64,000 nucleotides of DNA, taken from NCBI GenBank assembly GCA_002731275.1, contig PCBK01000168.1, positions 1 to 64,000 on the forward strand, read 5' to 3'. Shown here one piece after another: positions 55,995 to 64,000 of the stretch. The DNA comes from Deltaproteobacteria bacterium (GTDB lineage: Bacteria > Myxococcota_C > UBA6777). Positions within the stretch are counted from its first letter, which is position 1; every line of letters starts with the position of its first letter. The notes below the pieces were generated by a model. The model saw only the letters and a program-made list of their open reading frames with translations. It had not been told where the DNA came from and searched no databases. A program made the translations under genes and the position numbers.

Positions 55995-57422
55995 TTGGAC
56001 AGGTTTGTTGTGTTGCGTTGGGGAGTGGCGTGTTTGCTTCTGTCATCGCTCTTGTGGTTGTCTTGCTCTGGAGAGCCACGTTTGTTTCAGATGCCTTCGA
56101 GCCGTCTCTGTTTGACGGACCAAGAGTGCGGTGGGAGTCAGACCTGTGTGAAGGGATTGTGTACCCTCCCGTATGTCCCTGAGTATGGGATAGAGCGCTC
56201 CTCTGAACCTTACTCGACAGAGCCTAGTTTGGATGGTGGGGGTGGGGATGGAAGTGTCGTGGACGAGAAAGAAGTGTGTGGGAATGGGGCTTGTGGTCTT
56301 GGGGAGGATTGTGAGAATTGTCCCAATGATTGCAGTTGTTTGCCATCGTTTCTTTGTGTGAAACGAGCGTGCATCAAGACGTGTGGCAATGGTATCTGCG
56401 AAAATGTCCACAACGAAGACTGTGACAGTTGTCCTTCTGATTGTATGTGTCCTGTGAATAAGGTTTGTCAATCTGGAAAGTGTGATACGCCAGCGCGTTG
56501 TGGGGATTCTATCTGTGACACTGACGCAGGAGAGGATTGCAAGATTTGTGCGGCGGATTGTGGATGTGGAAACAAAGCCTGTGTTGCCGGAAAATGCGTT
56601 GATGCTTGTGGGAATGGGAAGTGTGAGACCGGCAAAGGTGAAAACTGTTGGACCTGCAAGGCGGATTGTCCCTGTCCTGGGGGATTGACATGTAAAAGCG
56701 ATCAATCCGGAACATGTGGGGGGGCATCATGTGGTGATGGTGCATGTGATCCAACCGCCAATGAAGACTGTAATACATGTCCTCAGGATTGCCAGTGCGT
56801 TGGCAAAAAGTCATGTGTCAATGGACTCTGTGAGTGCCAGGATGAGTGCAACCAACAAGGGCGTCTCACCTGTAATGGGAATCTCAACGCGGTCAGGGTA
56901 TGCAAGAAGGACGCTGACGGTTGTTATCATTGGGATAGTACACCATGCTCGAATGGACAGGTTTGCTCAACCGTAAACAGTCAGTGCTGCACGCTGCAAT
57001 GTAATGGCAAAGTGTGTGGGGATGATGGATGTGGCGGACAATGTGGGGCTTGTCCTGGAGGGCAGATATGTCAGGCTGGACAATGTGTTGCAGCGACCAG
57101 GACGTTTATCGTCGAGAAATTTGCGGTACCTTGTGTTGCATGTGGGGATGGTCTCTTTGCTCTTGCTGATCCCTATGTATTTGTTGCCAATCAACACTCT
57201 CCTGTTTCGAAAGACACATGTTTTATTGAGAAGACGATCAAATGGGAGTTTACTGTCCCTATCAACACGCTTGGAAGTGTGAGGGTTGAGCTTCGAGATG
57301 ACGATGGTGGTGGCAAGTTTGATAAATGTGGTGCAAAAACGTTGGATCTCTCAAATGTGACGACAAACATCACAAAGTTCGACTTGTCAGATCGCAACGC
57401 TGTGTGGATCCGTCGAAAGTGA
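55995..57422 (+). CDS. Cys-rich lipoprotein with five CGNG modules (paralogue 2)
   Basis: 475 residues if the TTG at 55995 is the start: GGAGG ends six bases upstream of it, whereas the in-frame ATG at 55989 directly abuts GGAGG and is too close. The signal peptide ends in LWLSC. Opening LCLTDQECGGSQTC is followed by five CGxGxC...CxxDCxC units. One CQDEC...C...DADGCYHW unit and one CGDDGCGGQCGAC unit come next. The C-terminal domain starts FIVEKFAVPCVAC and has VRVELRDDDGGGKF, an acidic loop like a C2 calcium site. Same order of parts as paralogues 1 and 3. Confidence 0.8.
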   Translation: MDRFVVLRWGVACLLLSSLLWLSCSGEPRLFQMPSSRLCLTDQECGGSQTCVKGLCTLPYVPEYGIERSSEPYSTEPSLDGGGGDGSVVDEKEVCGNGACGLGEDCENCPNDCSCLPSFLCVKRACIKTCGNGICENVHNEDCDSCPSDCMCPVNKVCQSGKCDTPARCGDSICDTDAGEDCKICAADCGCGNKACVAGKCVDACGNGKCETGKGENCWTCKADCPCPGGLTCKSDQSGTCGGASCGDGACDPTANEDCNTCPQDCQCVGKKSCVNGLCECQDECNQQGRLTCNGNLNAVRVCKKDADGCYHWDSTPCSNGQVCSTVNSQCCTLQCNGKVCGDDGCGGQCGACPGGQICQAGQCVAATRTFIVEKFAVPCVACGDGLFALADPYVFVANQHSPVSKDTCFIEKTIKWEFTVPINTLGSVRVELRDDDGGGKFDKCGAKTLDLSNVTTNITKFDLSDRNAVWIRRK

Positions 57423-57519
57423 AGTCTCTACACTTTGGAAAAAAAGAAGCACCTCAATCGACCTATAGGACGACAATATACGTGACTTGGTGTCTGTGGT
57501 TTTTTGTATTGGAGTGATG

Positions 57520-58752
57520 ATGTTCAGAAGATGTTTTCGTTACGTGGGGTTGTGTGTTCTCGGTCTCGCCATGTTGATGGTAGCCTGCCAAAACCCCGCG
57601 ACATTTTCATTGGGCAATCCCGCTGCTTTTTGTAGCGCCACAACACCTTGTCCTACCGGAAAAATCTGTTGGTATAGTCTCTGCCGTTATCCTGCCTCCA
57701 TCCCGACTGATGCCGGACATCCTGATAACGCTCCTCCCGCCGAACGCCAAACTCCAAAAGATGAACAAGTAGGGGTGTGTGGCAACGGGATATGTGAACA
57801 CGCAAATGGTGAACATTGTGAGAACTGTCCAAATGACTGTAATTGTCCAGAGGGACGGTTATGTCAGCCGGGTGGAGGGTGTGGTGTTGCGTGTGGGAAT
57901 GGCTCTTGCGAGAACAACCTAGGAGAAAACTGTCGAACGTGTAACAAAGATTGCGCGTGCAATGTAGGTGCGATTTGTAACCAAGTGGGGAGCTGTTGTG
58001 AACGGCAGTGTGGTAACAAAGAGTGTGGCAATGACGGGTGTGGTGGGCAGTGTGGGAGCTGCGCCGCAGGTGCGCAGTGTCAAAATGGTCAATGCTCATG
58101 TGTTTCAAATTGTTCGGCGGGGGCGGCTCTGTGCAAAGACAACAAGACGCTTCAACGCTGCAAAGAAGGCCCTGCTGGATGTTTTCGTTGGGAAGATGTC
58201 CTATGTGCTGCCAATCAAAGCTGTGTAAGTGGGCAAACAGAGTGCTGCGCACCAAACTGCAATGGTAAGACCTGTGGGGATGATGGATGTGGTGACTCAT
58301 GTGGTGCTTGTAACGCACCAGAGACCTGTCAGGCCGGGACGTGTAAAGCGCCTGAAAAATCTTACACCATTCGTATTAAACGTTTTCAGGTGCCATGTGC
58401 AAACTCGACTTGTTTCGATACAAGCTCGCCTTTTAAGGTGGATCCATTTGTGTGCTTCCAAAGCTCACCAGGGGATAGTGCGTGTGGAATGGGAAAAACA
58501 TCCCCTGTCGTTGATACATGTAATCGTCCCATCGATACAAAAGACCAAAACGGCGCCTCCATCCTTTTGACCTATACTGCAACACAGATCAGCTCGGGGA
58601 CCAACATCGAGATTCGTGACGATGATGGCGGAAGTTTTCAGACGTGTTGTACATTTGCGTTATCCACATTGTTCTCATCTGGAACGGGCACACAACAGAG
58701 CGCTTCGGGGTTTTGCTTTCTGAACGTCGAGATCGTCACACCTTACCCCTGA
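57520..58752 (+). CDS. Cys-rich lipoprotein with two CGNG modules (paralogue 3)
   Basis: 410 residues from the ATG at 57520 (GGAG five bases upstream); ATG 57517 is too close to it. Lipobox MVAC. After FCSATTPC and a short Pro-rich linker come two CGNGxC...CxxDCxC units. CGNDGCGGQCGSC, a CVSNC...C...GPAGCFRW unit and CGDDGCGDSCGAC follow. The C-terminal domain starts YTIRIKRFQVPCANSTC and includes DPFVCFQ and IEIRDDDGGSF, again C2-like. The stop lies six bases from the stop of the convergent MopE-type gene. Confidence 0.8.
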   Translation: MFRRCFRYVGLCVLGLAMLMVACQNPATFSLGNPAAFCSATTPCPTGKICWYSLCRYPASIPTDAGHPDNAPPAERQTPKDEQVGVCGNGICEHANGEHCENCPNDCNCPEGRLCQPGGGCGVACGNGSCENNLGENCRTCNKDCACNVGAICNQVGSCCERQCGNKECGNDGCGGQCGSCAAGAQCQNGQCSCVSNCSAGAALCKDNKTLQRCKEGPAGCFRWEDVLCAANQSCVSGQTECCAPNCNGKTCGDDGCGDSCGACNAPETCQAGTCKAPEKSYTIRIKRFQVPCANSTCFDTSSPFKVDPFVCFQSSPGDSACGMGKTSPVVDTCNRPIDTKDQNGASILLTYTATQISSGTNIEIRDDDGGSFQTCCTFALSTLFSSGTGTQQSASGFCFLNVEIVTPYP

Positions 58753-58758
58753 TATTCT

Positions 58759-61700
58759 CTATTGGACAAACAACATATGGAAGGCGTTACGTGTCTGTGT
58801 GGAGGTGGAGACTTTGTGTGTGATGCCGTACGCGCCGTTTGCACGATGCTCCATCGTTGCAGATATGTCGAATGTACGGCTGGTAGTGTTTGTGTTGGGG
58901 ATGGCGTTGATCAGGACTGCGCTTGCGCCACCCCATCCTTGGAAGGTGATCTGGGGGACTTTCCAGGTAGAGTTGAGCTGACTGGAGAAGACCGCAGGAG
59001 TTGTCTGGTCAAACGTCTGAGAGTCTCGCAGCGATCCTTGTTCGTTGACCGTTGCCCATGCAGCGAGCGCTTTGTTTGGGAACCACACCGCGAAAGATGC
59101 GTCTGTTGGTTGTCCTGAAGCATTCAATGTTCGGACATAGCATTTGTTTACCCCATTGACGTTTGCATACCCCACCATTACGTACATCGTGCTGTTGCTG
59201 TTATAGATGGTCGCAAAGTAGGGCTGACCGGACTGACAGTAAGAGGTGTTGGTGATGTATACACCTGCTGATTCACGCGTGACCGTGATACTTCCATGTG
59301 AGAGAGTGCTGTTACAGCTCGTTTTGGTGCATGTCACCAACGCCCACACCTCGTTATTGTTTTTGCCTGGCACGACCACGCTGAAGTCTGAGGAGGTGGG
59401 TCTGTTTGTGAGAGCGCTTCCTCTGCGCATCTTGATTCTGTATTTTGCGCCATCACAGCTGTATGAGATGGACGCGAGTGAGATGTTTTTGACCGACGCG
59501 AACAGAGGGTGTGTTGCGCATGAAATCCCTGTCGCTGGCGTGAGAGTAAAGTGTTGGTTGAAGGTATCTTTCACGGGGTTTCCTGTGAAGCCACGATGCT
59601 TTCCGTAGGTCGGTGAAACGGCTGTATTTTGGACGACTGCGAATGAGTCGCGCTTGTTTCCACATATCTCATCAACCTGACCATCACAGTCGTTGTCTAT
59701 ACTATCACGACATGTTTCCAAGGATGGTGTGAGAGGACGGGCACTACATGTTACATCTGTGAGTGTGGGAGCACAGACGTACGTTCCTTTGTTTTGACAG
59801 GCACCTTTCCCTACAATGCATTCGGTATGAAGTTTGCTGAAGTCTTCGTCTATATCGCCATCACAATCATCATCTTTTCCATTGCATAACTCTGTTGTGG
59901 GTTGGGTCGCGCTACAATTGACCCAGCTTCCGTTTTGACATGTCTCTTGCCCCTTGCCACAAGCGGTGCTGCAATCTTGTTGAAGCGCTTCGTCGACAAG
60001 TCCGTCACAGTCGTCATCTTTGCCGTTGCAAGTTTCTGTTTGAGAGCCTCCGGCTTTGGCGTCGCAGAACACTCCGCTGTTGTCTTTTTGACACTTGTAG
60101 GTGCCTGTACTTTGGCAGATTCCTAGACCGACAGTGCAGGTTTTGCCGATAGGGAAGTCTTCGTCTGTTTGGCCATCACAGTCGTCGTCTTTACCGTTGC
60201 ATGACTCCGTTTGTGGGATGATGATGGGAGTTAAGCAAATGGTCGTTTTACCGTCAAGTCGGCACTGGTAGGTTCCTTTTTGATAGCAGATGCCTTTTTT
60301 TCCATTGTTGCAGTCTTCGCCTACCCGGAAGCCTTCGTCGACATCACCGTCACAGTCATCATCAAGGCCATTACATGACTCGGTTTGTGGTGTTCCTGGG
60401 ATGGCATTGCATTGGGTGTCTGAGCCGTCCGTTTTACAAACCTTGCTCCCTGGACGTTTACAGATACCTTTGCCGTCTGTACAGCTCTTGCCAAGATCCC
60501 CGAAGTCTTCGTCTGTTTTTCCATCACAGTCGTCATCAAGGCCATTGCATATGTCTTTGGTTGGGAGCTGTTCATTTAGGCATGTCCCCCATCCTCCGGC
60601 GCTACAGGTTTGGGTTCCAGTGCGGCATGTTCCTTCGCATTTGAAGGTCTTCGTGGTTTCATCGTATGTGCAGCCTTCTTTCCCCGAATAGCAGGAGCGA
60701 GAGAGCTCCTCATCGACGTGGCCATCACAATCGTTATCTTTGCCATCACATTCTTCATCTGTTGGCTTTGGTGGGTTGGCGTTACACTCGACTTTGTTGG
60801 CGTTACATACATATTTTCCGATCGCGGCACACCCGCCACTACCGGATGTGCAGATGTGACCAAGGTCCTTGAAGTCTTCGTCTGTTTTGCCATCACAGTC
60901 GTCGTCTTTGCCGTTACATAGTTCTGCGATCGGTTTGATTTCACCGTAACAAGTGCCCCACGTCCTCTGTGCAGTACATTGTTGCGTGCCTTTTTTGCAG
61001 GCACCTGTGTCGATTCCACATGATTGTGTGTCGCCAACTGCGCAGCAGTTTGTTTGTCCTTCATCGATTTGGCCGTCGCAGTTGTCGTCTTTACCATTAC
61101 ATGTTTCTGTCGTGGGCGTTTGTTCATAGATGCAGGTACCCAGCTTACCTGATATGCACCACTGAAATCCTGCGCGGCATTGTCCTTTACACAAGTACGT
61201 GAAACCGCTTTTGGTACAACCACTTGTTCCAGTGTAACAAGCCTGTCTTCTTATCCCCTCATCGACCTGACCATCACAATCGTCATCTTTACCGTTGCAT
61301 TGTTCTGTGGTGGGTGAGCGGGGGAGTGCGTTGCATTCGACACCTCGTCCATCTGAACGGCAGACGTATTTTCCTGTCGATTTGCACTCACCAGTGCCGA
61401 CTGAGCAGGTATGACCCAGTCTTGTGAAGTCTTCGTCGGTTTGACCATCACAGTCGTCATCTTTTCCGTTACAGCGCTCTCTTTGTGGGATGACGGAGCC
61501 CACACATTGTTGCCACTTTCCTTTGTCACATTGTTGCTTGCCTGAGGCACATAAACCTTTGCCCTGTGTGCCTGAAGGACCTGTGTAACATACTCGATCG
61601 ACGCCTTCATCGATCTGTCCGTCACAATCGTTGTCGATGTTATCACAGGTCTCACTCTCAGGTATGCCGAGTGTTGCCTTACATTCGACGTCTTTGCCAT

Positions 61701-62799
61701 CTGCACGACATACATACACTCCCTCACGTTCGCATGCGCCGACGCCACTTTTGCAAGTCTTGCCTAGTTTTTTGAAGTCTTCATCAGTCTCGCCATCACA
61801 ATCGTCATCTTTGCCGTTACAAATTTCTTTTTGTTTGGGGTTGGGTGTGGCGTTGCAGATGATTTGTGTAAAGCTTTGATCTTTTGGGGAGAGAGAAGTT
61901 TTTGGGTTGCAGATATAGCGACCTTTCTTTCGACATGCGCCGAGTCCGGCATAGCAATCGCCACCGAGGTAGACATCTTCGTTACTGGAGCTTCTTTGGA
62001 AGTCTTCATCAGTCTGGCCATCACAGTCATCATCTTCACCGTTGCATACCTCTTTGGAGGGGGGGAGTTCGACGACGCTACATTTTTCTTTTCCATCGAT
62101 ACAGACGTATGTTCCTGTGTTTTTACAGCGACCAGTACCCACAACGCAGGTTTTGGTTAGATTGGTGAAGTCTTCGTCGATATCGCCATCACAGTCATCG
62201 TCTTTACCGTTACAGAGTTCTTTTTGTTTGAACTCATCTGCGGCGCTTACGTTACATTGGGTTGCTGTCCCGTCGAGTGTGCAGATGATATTCCCTGTTT
62301 GTTGACAGACGCTTGTGCCTTCTGTGCAGCTTTCACCAAGGTCCGTGAAGTCTTCATCAGTCTGGCCATCGCAGTTGTCATCTTGGTGGTTACACAGTTC
62401 TTTTTCTGGAAGTTGTTCACCTTCGCACGGGCCCCACTGTCCTTCAATGCAGCGTTGGACGCCAGCTTTGCAGATCCCTTTGCCTTTTGTTCCTGCAGGA
62501 CCGGTGTAGCAGGATTTTGTTTGTGCAGCTTCACAGACTTGTTCGATGGGGATTTCGGGGGGTGTGTCGGCGTCTTGGTTGGTGGGTTCTTTGGTGGGTT
62601 CTTGGGGAGGGGTGTATTCTGCGCTGGAGAATGAGCCTTTGATGCGAACGATACAGATGGAGTTTTGGCATGTCTCTGAGCTTTTGCATTCATTGTTGGA
62701 TTCGCAGTATGTCGCGACGGAGCCGTTGGAACAATGAAGTGTGGAGCCGACGATGATGAAAAAACAAAGATAGTGTAGCATCTTTAGCTGATTAGACAT
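58759..62799 (-). CDS. Lipoprotein with 16 MopE-type metal-binding motifs
   Basis: 1,346 residues from the ATG at 62799 (AAGGA seven bases upstream) rather than ATG 62823. The signal peptide leads to a likely lipobox STLHC. An opening ATYCESNNECKSSETC module and Pro/Glu linker follow. Sixteen copies of ExCNGxDDDCDGxxDE repeat about every 55-80 residues (residues about 140-1070), interleaved with CxxGxGxCxxxGxxxC units. This motif is the putative metal-binding signature of Methylococcus MopE and of many myxobacterial exoproteins; acidic loops suggest calcium or copper. The last 280 residues form a separate Ser/Thr-rich domain I do not recognise. Confidence 0.85.
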   Translation of the reverse strand: MSNQLKMLHYLCFFIIVGSTLHCSNGSVATYCESNNECKSSETCQNSICIVRIKGSFSSAEYTPPQEPTKEPTNQDADTPPEIPIEQVCEAAQTKSCYTGPAGTKGKGICKAGVQRCIEGQWGPCEGEQLPEKELCNHQDDNCDGQTDEDFTDLGESCTEGTSVCQQTGNIICTLDGTATQCNVSAADEFKQKELCNGKDDDCDGDIDEDFTNLTKTCVVGTGRCKNTGTYVCIDGKEKCSVVELPPSKEVCNGEDDDCDGQTDEDFQRSSSNEDVYLGGDCYAGLGACRKKGRYICNPKTSLSPKDQSFTQIICNATPNPKQKEICNGKDDDCDGETDEDFKKLGKTCKSGVGACEREGVYVCRADGKDVECKATLGIPESETCDNIDNDCDGQIDEGVDRVCYTGPSGTQGKGLCASGKQQCDKGKWQQCVGSVIPQRERCNGKDDDCDGQTDEDFTRLGHTCSVGTGECKSTGKYVCRSDGRGVECNALPRSPTTEQCNGKDDDCDGQVDEGIRRQACYTGTSGCTKSGFTYLCKGQCRAGFQWCISGKLGTCIYEQTPTTETCNGKDDNCDGQIDEGQTNCCAVGDTQSCGIDTGACKKGTQQCTAQRTWGTCYGEIKPIAELCNGKDDDCDGKTDEDFKDLGHICTSGSGGCAAIGKYVCNANKVECNANPPKPTDEECDGKDNDCDGHVDEELSRSCYSGKEGCTYDETTKTFKCEGTCRTGTQTCSAGGWGTCLNEQLPTKDICNGLDDDCDGKTDEDFGDLGKSCTDGKGICKRPGSKVCKTDGSDTQCNAIPGTPQTESCNGLDDDCDGDVDEGFRVGEDCNNGKKGICYQKGTYQCRLDGKTTICLTPIIIPQTESCNGKDDDCDGQTDEDFPIGKTCTVGLGICQSTGTYKCQKDNSGVFCDAKAGGSQTETCNGKDDDCDGLVDEALQQDCSTACGKGQETCQNGSWVNCSATQPTTELCNGKDDDCDGDIDEDFSKLHTECIVGKGACQNKGTYVCAPTLTDVTCSARPLTPSLETCRDSIDNDCDGQVDEICGNKRDSFAVVQNTAVSPTYGKHRGFTGNPVKDTFNQHFTLTPATGISCATHPLFASVKNISLASISYSCDGAKYRIKMRRGSALTNRPTSSDFSVVVPGKNNNEVWALVTCTKTSCNSTLSHGSITVTRESAGVYITNTSYCQSGQPYFATIYNSNSTMYVMVGYANVNGVNKCYVRTLNASGQPTDASFAVWFPNKALAAWATVNEQGSLRDSQTFDQTTPAVFSSQLNSTWKVPQITFQGWGGASAVLINAIPNTNTTSRTFDISATMEHRANGAYGITHKVSTSTQTRNAFHMLFVQ

Positions 62800-62920
62800 G
62801 TACCGTTCCTTTATGCCAGACATGCGACGATGTGTGAGAGCATGGTTGTGTTGTGCAAGCTATGTTGAGAGAATCACTTACTTTGTGAGGATAGCACGTT
62901 ATGGCATCGGAATGAAAGCG

Positions 62921-62932
62921 GTAAAGCTTTAC
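62921..62932. promoter_or_regulatory. Perfect 12-bp palindrome GTAAAGCTTTAC
   Basis: A perfect dyad between the lyase stop codon (62944) and the MopE-type gene, 122 bases upstream of the latter's start. It could be a repressor site for the MopE-type gene or a weak part of a 3' hairpin for the lyase; there is no T-run. Confidence 0.3.
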
Positions 62933-62943
62933 AGTGTCATCAT

Positions 62944-64000
62944 CTATACCTGATGAAGGATATTCGTGAGGATCGATTGGACATCCTGATCGAGAGGACG
63001 GTCTTGCGTCACAAGAGGTACATGTTCCCTTATCTGATGTACGAGCGCTTGCCCGGCTGGTGAGAGTTTTTCATCCCCACGAATCCCCACTGACTGAGAG
63101 AGCGCGAGCAGCCACGCAGACAGACCTAACTCACAGAACTCCAAACAACTTCGTGCGTTGAGTGAAGCGTTTGTCCCCATGCTGACGACATCCTGGTTGT
63201 CACACTCCGTCTGTCTCGACATCAATGTGTCACTCAACGTCCGCTGATGTGCCAACGCCGTGAGCGAAGAGACCGTAATCTGAAGAGCCTTCAATCCATG
63301 ATGCAATCCCTGCTCCTCCTGTGGCACCCACTCCTGTGGGAGCATCGTCTCTGGAAGCTGCGGGACCGCGTCACCAATCAACAAAGCAAATTGCCGATCA
63401 AAGAGATTGAGCACATTCCCTAGTGATATCTTGAGAAGATCCATCGAGAGCGCGATGTGACCACCATAAAAATTACCGCCGTTGAGGATCTCCGCCGTGT
63501 CCGGATCGACAATCGGGTTGTCATTCACACTGTTTAACTCTGTGTGGACATTCTGTGTCACCCACGTCAACGCATCTCTCGTCGCACCAATCAGATGAGG
63601 CGCGCAACGAATTGAGTAACGATCCTGCACCTCGCGCCCGTTGGATTGACTGTGGGTCGTAAATTGACTCCCCTCAATATGTTGCTTGATGTTCGCTGCA
63701 GCGAGACGCTGGCCTGGATGAGGTTTGACCTTATGAATCGTCGGGTGCATCGCTTCTGGACGACCGTCGACCATCTCAAGCGCGATGGCAGAGGCTCTCT
63801 CTGCGAGCGCAAGGACACGCTCTGTGCGCTTGACGAGCAACGCCGCGAGCGCCGTCATCATACTCGTCCCGTTGATCAAGGCGAGGCCTTCTCTGATCGC
63901 GAAGGTAAAGGGCTTGAGCCCCGCACGCTTGAGCGCGTCAGCGGAAGACATGAGCTCACCATTGTAATGAGCCTGTCGTTCTCCCGTGAGCATCGCGCCG
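62944..64000 (-). CDS. Aromatic amino-acid ammonia-lyase, 5' end cut at the window edge
   Basis: About 352 C-terminal residues are present and the frame stays open to 64000. Landmarks of the histidine/phenylalanine/tyrosine ammonia-lyase family: GERQAHYNGELMSSADALKRAGL, REGLALINGTSMM, QDRYSIRCAPHLIGA, NSVNDNPIVDP and a C-terminal CDNQDVVSMG. The ASG that forms the MIO cofactor and the inner loop that sets His/Tyr/Phe specificity lie beyond the window, so substrate and symbol are left open. In hut operons it would make urocanate; in other myxobacterial contexts tyrosine lyases or aminomutases occur. Confidence 0.88.
   Translation of the reverse strand, partial: GAMLTGERQAHYNGELMSSADALKRAGLKPFTFAIREGLALINGTSMMTALAALLVKRTERVLALAERASAIALEMVDGRPEAMHPTIHKVKPHPGQRLAAANIKQHIEGSQFTTHSQSNGREVQDRYSIRCAPHLIGATRDALTWVTQNVHTELNSVNDNPIVDPDTAEILNGGNFYGGHIALSMDLLKISLGNVLNLFDRQFALLIGDAVPQLPETMLPQEWVPQEEQGLHHGLKALQITVSSLTALAHQRTLSDTLMSRQTECDNQDVVSMGTNASLNARSCLEFCELGLSAWLLALSQSVGIRGDEKLSPAGQALVHQIREHVPLVTQDRPLDQDVQSILTNILHQV

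Overview
The window is chromosomal DNA from a Gram-negative bacterium of moderate G+C content. Most inferred starts have Shine-Dalgarno sites, the promoters are sigma-70 type (TTGACA-N17-TAnnnT), and there are many lipoprotein signal peptides. Exported proteins built from tandem modules (DUF11, MopE-type metal-binding motifs, WD40, Kelch, PEGA, Cys-rich CGNG motifs) sit beside a fused B12-dependent IcmF mutase. That mix suggests a Myxococcota/Bradymonadota-like deltaproteobacterial lineage. This is inference from gene content; no 16S rRNA gene is present.

Layout. 1-379 holds a short duplicated element with strong hairpins. 380-14434 (-) is one giant outer-membrane/surface protein of about 4,684 residues. 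14.8-16.8 kb has tRNA-Ala(GGC), a small Cys-rich exported protein, tRNA-Val(GAC) and a Kelch lipoprotein, all on the minus strand. 17.0-19.0 kb is a small cytochrome cluster (tetraheme cytochrome c and two membrane proteins). 19.0-28.0 kb carries EngB, a zinc metallopeptidase, a phosphodiesterase-type lipoprotein, a UvrD/PcrA helicase, MtnB and DprA. 28.2-38.6 kb is an information-processing block: topA, dnaG-rpoD, a CAU-anticodon tRNA, a zinc-ribbon coiled-coil protein, an RNase HI-family protein, rnpB and prmA. 38.8-42.3 kb is icmF. 42.4-46.0 kb (-) has a PEGA-domain protein, an ArsM-type arsenite methyltransferase and an outer-membrane protein. 46.1-49.5 kb is an OPT-family transporter with a coiled-coil membrane protein.

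49.7-62.8 kb is a surface-lipoprotein island: a 28-repeat WD40 lipoprotein, three paralogous Cys-rich lipoproteins with 7, 5 and 2 CGNG modules, and a convergent lipoprotein with 16 MopE-type motifs. The window ends inside an aromatic amino-acid ammonia-lyase gene (-), cut at the right edge.

The strongest candidates for undescribed biology are the Cys-rich paralogue family with a shared possibly C2-like C-terminal domain, its neighbouring WD40 and MopE lipoproteins, and the giant DUF11/OmpA-like/beta-barrel protein. No CRISPR array, transposase, integrase or phage gene was found.
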